Source: a virus. Taken from it: a stretch of 36,264 bases of DNA. The position numbers and the translations under genes were made by a program. Shown here piece by piece: positions 21,661-32,100 of this stretch (positions within the stretch are counted from its first letter, which is position 1; each line of letters begins with the position of its first letter). Under the pieces are notes generated by a model. The model was not told where the DNA came from. It ran no database searches and was given only the letters and a program-made list of their open reading frames with translations. The stretch lies in IMG/VR virus record IMGVR_UViG_3300030107_005950, positions 1 through 36,264 of that record; one strand, 5' to 3'.

Positions 21661-23961
21661 GTGGCAGGACCAAGGGACCAGACGCAGATCATAACGAAAG
21701 TGCCTCCAGGCGAGGCACAACGCATCTATGCGCCTGGGTACTTGGCAAACAAGATCAAGAACTACGTGGTCACAGAAGAGCAAACCCTTCGGGCTGTTCG
21801 AGCTGGCTGTAAGTACGAGATCAATGAGTTCGCTGCGAACAAGATGTCTAAGAACACGCGAGGTCTTTTCCACGCAGGCTTGGATAATGGCATGTCAGAC
21901 ATGCTTATTGTTAGAAGTGGGTCGAAGCTTTACCGGCACGCTGGCTGGATGCGCAACTGGGAGCTCTTAAAAAAAGGCTTTTCAAATGATGACCGGCCTT
22001 CGTACCCAGACCAGTTTGTTGTCATTAACAACCGAATCATCTGGTCAAACGGAAGAGATAGGGCACAGGTCATAACGGCAACGGGTGCAGTTCTTCCGCT
22101 TGGTTTCCAAGAGACACCATCAGCTCCTGACGCACTGGGGCCGACAAAGGTTCATGTAGGAAACAAACTGCGTAGGTCTCCCAATCAAGATGGATACTCT
22201 GTCTACGGCCGCGTAGGAACGTCTTCAGATGCTATCGCTTCATCGTCGATGGTTAATCTAAAAGATACTACTACCGACGTAGTTACGCGAAGCGATGTAT
22301 CCGACAACGTGCAGTACGCTGGAATCGTTGATCGCCTGATGGCGTCCAGGTATTACTACTATGTACAGTACGAGGATTCATTTGGAAACTTGAGTCCAAT
22401 CTCTGCCAAAAGCAACGGGGTTCGCATCTTCAATGAGCGGACGTATCCAAACCTTGGTGTCTTTATTGAGGACATTAAGCGGCAGCTCCTTGTTAAAACG
22501 AACTCTCAAGCTCCAGAAAATACGGTAGCCGTTCACATATACAGAACACCGGATGTAAAGCGGATATCTGCAAAGCCTTTCAGACTGGCGCGAATCCCTG
22601 GAACGTCGCCGGTTCTGTACCCCGACAACACACCAGACGCGGAGCTTGGGCCCGAGGCGAAAGAGTACGTACCTGTACCAGTGTTTAAGATTGCTGCCGC
22701 ATACCAAGGGCGCTTAGTCATAGCCAACTTCCCAGGTGAACCCGGCGGGCTTCGAGTATCGGAACCAGGGTTTCCAGGTACGTTTGAAAGCCACATGTAC
22801 GCAATGCCAGACACAGGCGGAGCTGAGATCACAGGCCTCTATTCAAGCGCCGGCGGGCTGTACGCCTTCACTCGTACCAGTGTGTACCACCTGGAGATTA
22901 GGCCCGAGGGCATCTTGTTTACGCCAATAAGCACGGGCGTGGGCTGTGTGGCTCCAGGTACCATCAAAGCCTACAAGGATGGCTCCTTGATTTGGCTAAG
23001 CACGGACGGGTTTGTGAGGATGAGTGCAAATAAAATTGTATCCATCTCAGAGCCAATATCAGAAACAATACGCAACGAACTGAGTAAAGCGAGAGCTCTT
23101 CAAGCACAGGCCGTGATTGATCCTGAAACAGGAGAGTATCGCTGCATCGTTACTACAACAGGCTCAGCATACAACGACCTTATGCTTTCATTTGGTGAGC
23201 TTGGCTGGCGAAGAATAGACTTGAACTGGGATATGTCGGCGATCTGTACAACGGATGACAGTAGAAACCTTACCTTGATTGCTGCTACGCCCATGTTTAA
23301 GAGCGCCAATCCCACGTCCTCGCCTGCGGCGATGCCTCGCTATGTGTACGACAATACTGTCCAAGACAGTCCCGTAAAGGACGTAGCATCAGCTGGTCAC
23401 GACATCGTTGTCTTTGATCGTGAGCGATACGGCAACCAAGACTTATCTGCAAAAGTAGACAGCCCTGAAGCGATATACAGATCAGCATGGATCCGCGCCG
23501 ATGAAGCTGCCCTTACCCCGGTAAATGTACGTATGCTGTACATTGCTATGCTGGACTCAGAGGGCAAAACGATAGACGTTGAGGTAGACGACGACGGTCA
23601 CGGATACGGATTAGATCCGGATACCTCTGCCCGAAAGCTGCATGGTAACTACACAATAACGTTCTACAAAAACGGCAGCTGGACGCCCGTATCTGAGCAT
23701 AAGATCCACGGATTGGGCACTGGTGAGGACGCACCGATAAGAGCTGCTTCCATTCCGATAGGCGACACAGATGACAAAGTCCGGGCTCGCCGCCTGTTTT
23801 GGAGAAAGGTTGCTCCGGATCTTAAAGGCGTAACAACATGGGCGTTTCAGATATCTGCTAAGGTGAAAAACAGACCACACTTACAGGCTTTCGCGTTTGA
23901 CATTTCAACAGCTGGAACCGGCACACCCATGGGCCGCATACCAGACGGGTTAGATCTATGA
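21661..23961 (+). CDS. Tail nozzle (tubular protein B-like)
   Basis: A 766-aa virion protein resembling T7 gp12-type nozzle proteins. The segment LIVRSGSKLYRHAGW followed by RPSYPDQFVVINNRIIWSNG (about residues 117-137) and a PLGF...PSAP stretch is a familiar pattern of this family, with repeated beta-propeller-like strands (FVRMSANKIVSIS, GELGWRRIDLNWD). The start is GTG at 21661, one base after the previous stop. It would form the tube tip through which DNA leaves. It is followed directly by another tail gene. Confidence 0.78.
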   Translation: MAGPRDQTQIITKVPPGEAQRIYAPGYLANKIKNYVVTEEQTLRAVRAGCKYEINEFAANKMSKNTRGLFHAGLDNGMSDMLIVRSGSKLYRHAGWMRNWELLKKGFSNDDRPSYPDQFVVINNRIIWSNGRDRAQVITATGAVLPLGFQETPSAPDALGPTKVHVGNKLRRSPNQDGYSVYGRVGTSSDAIASSSMVNLKDTTTDVVTRSDVSDNVQYAGIVDRLMASRYYYYVQYEDSFGNLSPISAKSNGVRIFNERTYPNLGVFIEDIKRQLLVKTNSQAPENTVAVHIYRTPDVKRISAKPFRLARIPGTSPVLYPDNTPDAELGPEAKEYVPVPVFKIAAAYQGRLVIANFPGEPGGLRVSEPGFPGTFESHMYAMPDTGGAEITGLYSSAGGLYAFTRTSVYHLEIRPEGILFTPISTGVGCVAPGTIKAYKDGSLIWLSTDGFVRMSANKIVSISEPISETIRNELSKARALQAQAVIDPETGEYRCIVTTTGSAYNDLMLSFGELGWRRIDLNWDMSAICTTDDSRNLTLIAATPMFKSANPTSSPAAMPRYVYDNTVQDSPVKDVASAGHDIVVFDRERYGNQDLSAKVDSPEAIYRSAWIRADEAALTPVNVRMLYIAMLDSEGKTIDVEVDDDGHGYGLDPDTSARKLHGNYTITFYKNGSWTPVSEHKIHGLGTGEDAPIRAASIPIGDTDDKVRARRLFWRKVAPDLKGVTTWAFQISAKVKNRPHLQAFAFDISTAGTGTPMGRIPDGLDL

Positions 23962-25865
23962 GTTACATATTCCCAAAGAGAAAACTACAGCCGTCTGATG
24001 TTGTAGAGCCAGATGGGTTGAATGCGGACATAATGCCAGCAGCGGAGCTGATAGACTCCGGGCTAAATGAGCACAACCTAAAGCTTGGCTTTGTGGACGA
24101 TGCCGCGCCACTGGCTCCAGGTGCTCTTCAGACGCCACACTTTGCCATAAATCAAATGAACCCAGACATACCAGTAGGTGTAATGGACGGGGAGGTGGGG
24201 CACAGCTGCCTTCCCAGGGTGACGGGAACGGGCGCCGGCAGCAGTGGGTACACATGGTGCATTCCGACCGACGGGAAGTGGCACACCGTGGGGGACGGGC
24301 CGACTGAAGAGACTTCAAGCAATCCAATGAAGACCACGTTCACTACGGGCGTAAGTCGAGTATGGATTAACGCTTGCGTTCAAATGTTTTGGTTGCCAGA
24401 CGACCAGCCTATTGGAAGGGCGCCGAGTGCAACGGCTTGGTTTAGGGGGAGTGGTGGCAATATTACAAGAAGAGAGTATGGTGGTTGGATTCCTGAGATG
24501 CTGGGAGGAAACCCATACTCTGGTGGTTGGACTGCGTGCGTTCGATTTGCCATTCGTGTGGATGGCAGAATCATAGAGGAAACTATCACCGCCAGGAAGG
24601 ACCGAGACGAGCGAGGGTCTCCGTTTGAGATGTTAAATCAAACGAACTCCGAGCGAGGGAATAGCCCAGTTGGTATTGACTCTCACTCTATATCGCCAGC
24701 TGCTACGAATGTACGTCTGGGGTGTGTTGTCGAGCTCGGTCCTGGTGAGCATGTTGTTGAATTGGTAGCGCGACAAGCGTACCGAAACAGGCCCAACAGC
24801 GGCGGCGATGGGATTAATCACTACACAAAAGGGCAACCGCTGGAAGCCAGATTTGTCACGTACAACTCGCAGCTTCTTGCGGTTGATATACCGGACTTAC
24901 CGCCAGCTGAGAAGAACGCTATTAGCTCTCCACTGATCCAAGTATTTGAAGCTGAGGACAGGATTTCAGACGAGACTTCCGCTCGGTTTGAGAGGCTTAA
25001 AGAAAAGTACAACAATGTCACAGCGGACAACATAGCTCTGGGCGCACTGAATCACCGGCACCTTCTTAGTCCCGTTCTCTTTGCTAGGAGATCGTTCCTC
25101 CAGGGCGATCCTTCTATCATGACAGTACGAGAACCATGGATCGGGTACACAAACAGAGAAACAATCGCGCTACCACCAAAGCTACCAGGGCCAAACGCAG
25201 TCGGCGGTGATGGTTGGTCCATAGCTGGCGAAAAAGAGCAAACCATTTTGGGCCTTCGCTTAGCAGCTTCAGATCTTGATACAGCAGATACATCTATTTA
25301 TACACATGACCCGAAGTTTGGCACTTTTGATACCCATAGCGGTAGGTGCTTTCTTGTTGTCTTTGCAGACGTACAGGTCATTGACATTGATTTCCATGGT
25401 GGCGACCGAGATTATGCTGATTTACTTGCCTGCTTTAGCCTTTACTTCACCTTTAAAGATCGAGATGGAGCCGATGGGGCGGTAGGGCTGGGAGGAGTTG
25501 GACACAAGCGGTGGCGTCCAGAACTTTCTTGGGCGTTCTTTAACAACACGAACTTCAACAGAGCTGCAGGCGACGGAACAGACTGGAAGAAAGTCCAAAA
25601 CAAAAAAGAACGATTCAATGCGTCGATGATGTTTGTGGTGGACATGACGCAGCTCGCAGGGCGCGGACCGATGGGGCTGAGGAATACCAACCCACCACTT
25701 GACCACGACGGAACAGAGGTAGAATTTAGGTCAGTGCACCTTGCGTGTGCAGTTCACCCCAAGGGCAAACTGGCGTACGCAGATCCCGAAAAGGTATACG
25801 GTACCGAGCATGCTATTGTTGAAGTCGGAAACCGGTCGATGTCGGCCATGTTGTTGAGGTACTAA
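23958..25865 (+). CDS. Tail or virion structural protein, 635 aa
   Basis: A 635-aa protein rich in Gly, Asp and aromatic residues, with an N-terminal segment (YIFPKRKLQPSDVVEPDGLNADI) that looks like an attachment domain linking to the tail. The middle (residues about 85-270) is beta-rich and the rest alternates strands and loops, with a predicted helix near 325-345 (SARFERLKEKYNNV). It overlaps the nozzle gene by four bases and the next gene by one. Fibre, spike or tail-base protein is likely; I do not recognise the family. Confidence 0.65.
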   Translation: MSYIFPKRKLQPSDVVEPDGLNADIMPAAELIDSGLNEHNLKLGFVDDAAPLAPGALQTPHFAINQMNPDIPVGVMDGEVGHSCLPRVTGTGAGSSGYTWCIPTDGKWHTVGDGPTEETSSNPMKTTFTTGVSRVWINACVQMFWLPDDQPIGRAPSATAWFRGSGGNITRREYGGWIPEMLGGNPYSGGWTACVRFAIRVDGRIIEETITARKDRDERGSPFEMLNQTNSERGNSPVGIDSHSISPAATNVRLGCVVELGPGEHVVELVARQAYRNRPNSGGDGINHYTKGQPLEARFVTYNSQLLAVDIPDLPPAEKNAISSPLIQVFEAEDRISDETSARFERLKEKYNNVTADNIALGALNHRHLLSPVLFARRSFLQGDPSIMTVREPWIGYTNRETIALPPKLPGPNAVGGDGWSIAGEKEQTILGLRLAASDLDTADTSIYTHDPKFGTFDTHSGRCFLVVFADVQVIDIDFHGGDRDYADLLACFSLYFTFKDRDGADGAVGLGGVGHKRWRPELSWAFFNNTNFNRAAGDGTDWKKVQNKKERFNASMMFVVDMTQLAGRGPMGLRNTNPPLDHDGTEVEFRSVHLACAVHPKGKLAYADPEKVYGTEHAIVEVGNRSMSAMLLRY

Positions 25866-26863
25866 TGGCAAAGATTACAGACATGTACATGTACGATGGT
25901 GATCTTTTGGAGGTTAACGAGCACAACAAAAACGTGTTCGCCCACACCCCTACCCGCAGCATTATGGGTGCGGCTAACGGTAATATCTCGTCTGAAAACT
26001 TCAACGCGGTATTCAGCGGTACGATTCATAGAACAGCTGACGACGCAAAAATAAAAGCCCACCACATACAGCCAGGTGAGACCCACATCACTGAACAGAC
26101 ACACGGGATGGAGACACTCGACTTATGGAACAAGGCCTTCGGCCGGTCAGAAGGCGGGCAGAACATTGCGGCGTCAGCTCGGCACGATGAACTCGCGCAT
26201 TACGCTGCTATTCCTGGGTGCAGTACTCGTATCTATCTTCCGTACGACTGCGCAGCTGTCATGTTTCAATGGTCGTTTCACTACAGCGTGGCTCGCACCT
26301 GGGGATTAGAAGAACACCTCCCAGAGGATGAGGACGACGACACGGTTGTACTGCGACTTAACTCAAGGTCACCAATAATAGCACACAGGGCCTTCTACAA
26401 TGGCAACCCCATTACCGCTACGTACAGGAACTTTCCCCAGACCTATTTTTACCGAGACCATGAAGAGGATGAAGAAGATAGTGATGGGGTCACTGTTCGA
26501 AAACACGGCAGCCAAGTCAGCACGGAGTCTAGAAACGCAAGACAAACAGACTTCCACTACATGGCTACAAACGTCAAGAAGGGCTGGCATGAGCTTAGTG
26601 CTCGAATCAAAATGGATCCAAGTACTCGCATCTTAGACGAAGGCGTGTATCTCAAGACCGCCCGAGAGGGCCAGAAAAAGACAGCCAGATACCGTTATTC
26701 ACCGAGCTATTTGAACAACCGGATTACATTCGGAATAAGGAATGCACGGGCCATTGCGTTTGCTGCACCCCCCACTCAATTTGTACACGTCGTAAGCAGT
26801 AGCATCACCGGTCTTCGAGAAATAGAAAGCATCACCGGTCTTCGAGAAGTAGAAGACGAATAA
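25865..26863 (+). CDS. Tail or virion structural protein with C-terminal duplicated motif
   Basis: A 332-aa protein. The first 70 residues resemble the N-terminus of the preceding protein in style (short strands, then IHRTADDAKIKAHHIQPGETH), with a central acidic stretch (EEDEEDSDG near 200-208). The last residues repeat SITGLRE[IV]E twice because of a 27-bp tandem DNA duplication at 26801-26854. It is probably a tail component acting together with the 635-aa protein. No family recognised. Confidence 0.6.
   Translation: MAKITDMYMYDGDLLEVNEHNKNVFAHTPTRSIMGAANGNISSENFNAVFSGTIHRTADDAKIKAHHIQPGETHITEQTHGMETLDLWNKAFGRSEGGQNIAASARHDELAHYAAIPGCSTRIYLPYDCAAVMFQWSFHYSVARTWGLEEHLPEDEDDDTVVLRLNSRSPIIAHRAFYNGNPITATYRNFPQTYFYRDHEEDEEDSDGVTVRKHGSQVSTESRNARQTDFHYMATNVKKGWHELSARIKMDPSTRILDEGVYLKTAREGQKKTARYRYSPSYLNNRITFGIRNARAIAFAAPPTQFVHVVSSSITGLREIESITGLREVEDE
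26801..26854. repeat. 27-bp tandem duplication
   Basis: Two in-frame copies, 26801-26827 and 26828-26854, differ at a single base (A/G, changing Ile to Val). They encode two copies of SITGLREIE/VE at the C-terminus. Confidence 0.95.
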
Positions 26864-26877
26864 ATCAGGAGACCGTT

Positions 26878-27432
26878 ATGGCATTACCACTACTTGCAGC
26901 AGTCGGAACATCGCTCCTAGGCGGTGCCGTATCTACACTTGCTACCGCTAAGCAGCGCAAGCAAGCAAAGAGGGCTCAGAAGCTACTGGACACCAAGTAC
27001 AAGGACACTCGGGCAACCCAGGGCGTAGCACAAGGTATCCGGCAGCAGTTCAACAGGCAGCAGACCAGCGACACAACGAAGTTCATGGACGAGATGGCCC
27101 GCCTGGAGTCCTCTGGCGTAAACCCCACGCTGCTAAACCAGCGACGACAAGCTCACATGGCCGCACGGGCCGAGGCTGCAGCTCTTACTGGCGCCCAGGC
27201 AGAGCGTGCCGCCCGATCAGCGTTGGCAGCGAAGCGCGGAGAGCTGATGGAGAAGGCCGACGTACCAACTGCAGGCGAGCGCTTCATGCAGGGCATGGGC
27301 GTGGCTGCTCCATTCGCAAGTGCTGCAGCCGAAAGCGTGGGGTCAATGCCTCGCAGGCAACAGTCAGTTGATACACCGGATCAAATTAACAATCTAGCTA
27401 ACTCAATGGAAGATCTACCGGAAGAGGACTAA
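26878..27432 (+). CDS. Internal virion protein, gp14-like
   Basis: A 184-aa protein with a hydrophobic N-terminus (residues 3-24, LPLLAAVGTSLLGGAVSTLATA), followed by an Ala, Gln and Arg-rich helical body (for example LLNQRRQAHMAARAEAAALTGAQAE). This is the profile of the smallest T7-type ejection protein that inserts into the outer membrane during infection. It is followed by two larger proteins in the gp14-gp15-gp16 order. AGGAG precedes the ATG. Function is inferred from order and composition. Confidence 0.75.
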   Translation: MALPLLAAVGTSLLGGAVSTLATAKQRKQAKRAQKLLDTKYKDTRATQGVAQGIRQQFNRQQTSDTTKFMDEMARLESSGVNPTLLNQRRQAHMAARAEAAALTGAQAERAARSALAAKRGELMEKADVPTAGERFMQGMGVAAPFASAAAESVGSMPRRQQSVDTPDQINNLANSMEDLPEED

Positions 27433-27434
27433 CA

Positions 27435-29141
27435 ATGGGACAATTTGACGATCTTCAGATTATATACAAAAACCAGCTGGGTCAGCCTGAGCTGCAGCAC
27501 CGGTCTCTCCGTGAGATCGCTCGCATGGAAGAAGTCCTCGAAGACAAAGAGGCTAGGCTAACAGAATCAGAGCAAGAGTACCTGGGTGCGATGCTGCGCT
27601 TAGAGACACGCACCCGTGCTGACGTGGCATCGCTTCAGAAGCAGATGCTGCAAAACCAAGGCAATCTAACCGAAGCTGTGCTTGAAGGGTTTGTTCGTCA
27701 AAACAACAACATTCGAGACAATCTCACACGACTACAGAGCAGGCTATCAGTCTCTGCGTATGATAGGGCTAACGCAGCGATTCAAGCTGCAGAAAGGAAC
27801 CAGTTCCAGGGAGGCGACGGTACAAAAGCAGGCTGGGAAGCAATGCTGGGCACGGCTATTGATGACCCCGGGTTTCTCATTACAGCATCGCCTGAAAACT
27901 ACATTATTTTAGAACACCTTGATAACTCAATCGGAACATTTGATCCTGAAAGACACAGCCAGTACACCAACGATCAGTACAACAAACTGGTTGAATCGGC
28001 CCAGAGACAGGAGACCAATCACAACAACTTCAAGATGCGGCTATCGGCAGAGGCCGACGACATAATGAACGCCCAAAAGGCGATCATCGCAGGCCGTAAA
28101 AACGAAGCTACAAACTTTATTCAGCAGGCAATCGAGCGTGAGCCTGTAGAGCTTGATGGATTCCAGAGCGATGAAATCCAGCAACGTGTTCGCAAAGCGA
28201 TGGACGCGGACCCAGAGGTACAGAAACTCCGGGCACGTACCGACTACCTTTGGGAGACTGTCCTCGACAAAGGAAGCACCCACAGAAGTGCGTTTGCAAA
28301 CTTGCTTTCAAAGAAGGGTTTCCAAGAGTGGGCAAACGAAAACAACTTTGTTGTTGGGAACGCAGAGGTTGTACGAAACGAAGAGGGTAAGGTAATAGAC
28401 GTCAAGTCGTTTGTCCCAGGTAAAGACCTGATGGTTGCGTACGAGGTCTTCAAAAAGCAACGGGCCAAACGCCCTGACCCCGGGATGAAGGGGCCGCTGA
28501 TTGCTCGTCGGGGGGCGCGTGACCTTGTTCGCTTAGTAAAGAACGATGGGGAGGTTATCCTCGGAAAGACGCTGCCGGCGCAGGCTTCCGATCAAACGGG
28601 AAGCTACCGCATCTCGACAAGCGGCGGCGAGGTGTACGTCACAAAGGAAGACATCAAGAATGTCAACGTCGTTAAGCCCAAGCCTGAGTTTGGCATTGGC
28701 AAGGCGATCAGAGAGTCTCGTGGGGCGCTTGATAAACTCCGGGCAGAGGGCGCATACAGAGACCTAGTGCGAAAGGGTGAGATGCAGGACCCTGTAGAAA
28801 CAGAGCTGCCCGAAGCTGACGATGCCGTTGCGGAGCCACCAGAGGAAGAGCCTGTGACTAAAGCAGAGCCACGCAAGTCTAAGCGCGACCGACGACGTGA
28901 AGCGCTACTGACTGAGTCCGAAGCATTAGATGCTATGCTGGACGCTCCTGCAGCGAGTAGCGACGTACCGACTGCTACCGACGCCCGGGCTGTACCCGTG
29001 CCGCGTAGCGAGCGTAATCTGCTTGGCGGGATCCCAGCTGGGGCCGAGGGCAAGGTAGAACCGGGAAGTAAGGAAGCAGGGAAACTGTTTAGAGCCCGTC
29101 GGCGAGCTCGTCGCAAAGCACTCCGAGAGGCTCGTAGGTAA
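27435..29141 (+). CDS. Internal virion protein, gp15-like
   Basis: A 568-aa helical protein. The first 250 residues are rich in heptad-like Leu, Gln, Arg and Glu (LQKQMLQNQGNLTEAVLEGF, SRLSVSAYDRANAAIQAAERN). The last 150 residues are acidic and then very basic (GKLFRARRRARRKALREARR), probably binding DNA inside the head. It starts three bases after the gp14-like gene and overlaps the next start by one base. The order in the ejectosome module supports the call. Confidence 0.72.
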   Translation: MGQFDDLQIIYKNQLGQPELQHRSLREIARMEEVLEDKEARLTESEQEYLGAMLRLETRTRADVASLQKQMLQNQGNLTEAVLEGFVRQNNNIRDNLTRLQSRLSVSAYDRANAAIQAAERNQFQGGDGTKAGWEAMLGTAIDDPGFLITASPENYIILEHLDNSIGTFDPERHSQYTNDQYNKLVESAQRQETNHNNFKMRLSAEADDIMNAQKAIIAGRKNEATNFIQQAIEREPVELDGFQSDEIQQRVRKAMDADPEVQKLRARTDYLWETVLDKGSTHRSAFANLLSKKGFQEWANENNFVVGNAEVVRNEEGKVIDVKSFVPGKDLMVAYEVFKKQRAKRPDPGMKGPLIARRGARDLVRLVKNDGEVILGKTLPAQASDQTGSYRISTSGGEVYVTKEDIKNVNVVKPKPEFGIGKAIRESRGALDKLRAEGAYRDLVRKGEMQDPVETELPEADDAVAEPPEEEPVTKAEPRKSKRDRRREALLTESEALDAMLDAPAASSDVPTATDARAVPVPRSERNLLGGIPAGAEGKVEPGSKEAGKLFRARRRARRKALREARR

Positions 29142-32100
29142 TGGCTGAGTCTTTCGAGACATTTAAGCTTGGTGGTAAAAGCTACACACTGGACCAACTC
29201 AAAGGTTTGTCTGATGCAGAGATGCGTAAGCTCATAGGCATTCCACGTACGCAGGAGCAACTGGCAGAGCAACAGAGCAAAGAGTTTGCAGCTCGTAGGC
29301 AGCCAACTATCTCGACACCAGCTAAGCAACCGGTAGGGGCTATTAGTCCCAGGGTTCGGGCGAGGGAGGCTTCCGGCAAGTCTTCGACTGTTCCTGCGCC
29401 GGGTAGAAAGTCACCTGCACCTTCGCCCGTTCCCGCTCCCCGGGTGCAGGGCCCTGGGGTTTCTGAACTGTTGAAGGAGCCTGAAGGACGAAGCCTTACG
29501 CCTACAGGCCGTCGGCAGCTTGCTTCAGTGTATGGTCCACAGACGGGGTTTGCAGCAGCAGGACCACTGACATCTAAGCCGAGAAGTGGGGCGCGGGTTG
29601 AAGAAGCTAAGAAGGCAGCGAAAGAGGGAATCATCTATCGCGCCGACGACGAGAAAGCTCGACCAGGTACGCGAGGCTATGCTCTTGCAGAGCTTCTCAT
29701 TAAACAGTTTGAGACTGACCCAGACCTTGTTCCCATACTAGATGCGGTTGACCCTGCAGATTTGGGCTGGCAATCGGCCATACTTACTCTTGCTCGCCGG
29801 CTCCGTGATCGTAGGGGGTACTCTACTGAAGAGGCACTAAAGAAAGCGCATCGAGTGGCGTCCGCCAAAGTAGTGGTGGGGGACTGGCCTCCTGGTATGG
29901 TTAGAATGCCAGAGACTCTTGACCCAAAAAAGATGACGTGGCAGGAAGAGCTCCAAGATGCACTGAAGCCACAGGTTGAGATTGTAGGCTTCAACCAGAG
30001 AGGCCAGACTATCACACCCCGGGCTGAGGGCAGGGTGGCGTACTTTTTCCGGGTCGCTGATTCGGTTGGTGGTGCTCTTTCTGGATTTACAATCGGACTG
30101 TCGGAAGGAAAGTATGGTGAAGACCTGACCCGGGCTGCTATTGCAGGCATCAGAGAGGGCAAGATCGCTCTTGATGCCACAGATGCAATCTCTGTGAACC
30201 AAGACTGGGCCAAAAATAACCCAAGGTTTACTGTACTGCTAAAGCGGCTGGGAATCTCTGCGACCCTGTTTACGCCAGACGCCACGCTTGCGGGCGGGCC
30301 ACTGTACAGAGGCGCCAAACTTGCAACTCGATTTGCTCGGGCACAGCCTACGGTTGGAAGAGCTGAGTCTATCGTGTCAGACATATCCGAGGCTTCTCAG
30401 AAGATTCGTACAGGTAATGACGCAGACCGGGCCGAGGCTGTTCGCTTGTTAACTAATGTTGAGAAGGCTGAGGCCGAGCTCCGCGACAAGGCCGGGGCGT
30501 TTCGTGATGCGGTAAACATTGAAGAAAGTTTGATTGCATCGCGTGACTTGGATGCCGGTGATCAGTTTAAGATTGCTGACAAAGCACTGGCGAAGCAGCT
30601 TGATGAGTATGGACTTCCAGTCCCCCGACTAGTAACGATGAACCCTGCGTTTCGAAGAAGAGAAACGGAAGCGGAAAGGGTCCAGTTCCAAGACTTCCGG
30701 GAAGTGTTTGGTCTTGGCAAACCGTACCAGGAGCTGCTTCTAAGGAGAGACAAGCTCCGGAGAAGCGTAGCTATCGGGCCCGAAGGGATACCAGAAGACG
30801 ACTTTAGGAAGATTCGCGAAGAGCTTAATGTTGTCGAAGACGCTCTTGCTGCTATCGATCGCAACGTAGAGATTCGAACAGAGGCGTATAAGAACACACT
30901 TGGGGCACTCCGCAGAAACGTACGAGGCAAGGCGGCTGAAGGCTCGCAGTCAGAGTTGTTTGGTGTGCGCCAGGGTACGGAAACCCAGCGGGCTGTTGAC
31001 TCGATACAGGCTGACGTAGCGTCGTTGAACATTCCCAACACCCGGGTTGATGCGGATGCCCTGCAGGAAGAGATTACAAGCAAGGGCTCGGCGCTTATCC
31101 CAGATGCTGCAACCATCCGGGCACTTCGTAAAGAAGCGGACGAGCTCAACGAAACCATTGCCAACGCTACTAATATGGGTGCAAGTCCACAAGACTTAGA
31201 GTCCCTGAATAGACAACTTCGGAACGTTACAGCTGAGCTACGGCGAGGACCGAAACGGTCTATCACGGCCAATGAGTTGGCAGAGATACAGGACCAGCTG
31301 GAGCTTGCGTCTAAGCCACGTGTTGGGCTCGCAGGCCCAGGGCTTGCAGAGCGTGGTGACATGCCCGTGGGTGAGACACCAGTGGAGTCCCTTGAGCGGG
31401 CCGTAGAGGGCATAGCAAAGTTTGGAGCAAAGGACCGACAGCTCACCCCTGGGGCGGCGCTTACGCTTCGAGCCGTCACAAGCGTACCAAAGGTTGTGAA
31501 GTCATTGGCGTTTGGTCTTGATGCTGACAAGGATCTTCGCAAGTTGGCACCCGAGTTTGTTAAACGAACGAAGGCAGGCATTCGGTTTATTGATCAAAGT
31601 GCAAGCGACTTCAACGCTTTGATTCGTGAAGGCAACGAAGCAAACAAACTCGATTACCTAACGGGAGCTCGGGTCAAGTTTGAGAACGGTCAGCGAGTTC
31701 AGACTTCGGGCGTTGATTTTGTACAACTAATGCAGCGCAGAATGGACAAAAAGTTCCACCGCCTGGAGCCCATGCAGGCAGAACGTCTGCGTACTACGCT
31801 TGAGCGGTTCTCAACAGAAGGACGCAACTGGGCCATTGACCTACCAGCAGAAGAGCGAACCGCGATAGCTCGGGATCTTCAAGAGTTCTGGGCAGGCGAC
31901 GAGTTCCTTAAAGAGGTCTACCACGTAACTGGCCGGCAACCGGGCGATGCTAGTACCAACGTGTTGAATCCTCCAGAGCTTGAACTTACAGAGGCGCTTC
32001 TGTATTACAGCAAGGTCACAGAACGAGCCGATGGGGCATACACTGGCGGATCACGGCAGGCTGTAGAAGAGATACTCAGAAAGGTCGATGCGCTGTATGG

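Noticed and set aside
29677-30384. 235-aa minus-strand open frame in the same large gene
   Set aside because: Same antisense composition and no plausible start region.
30562-31581. 339-aa minus-strand open frame opposite the large ejection protein
   Set aside because: Ser- and Arg-rich composition typical of antisense frames in codon-biased genes; the plus gene is continuous and well supported.
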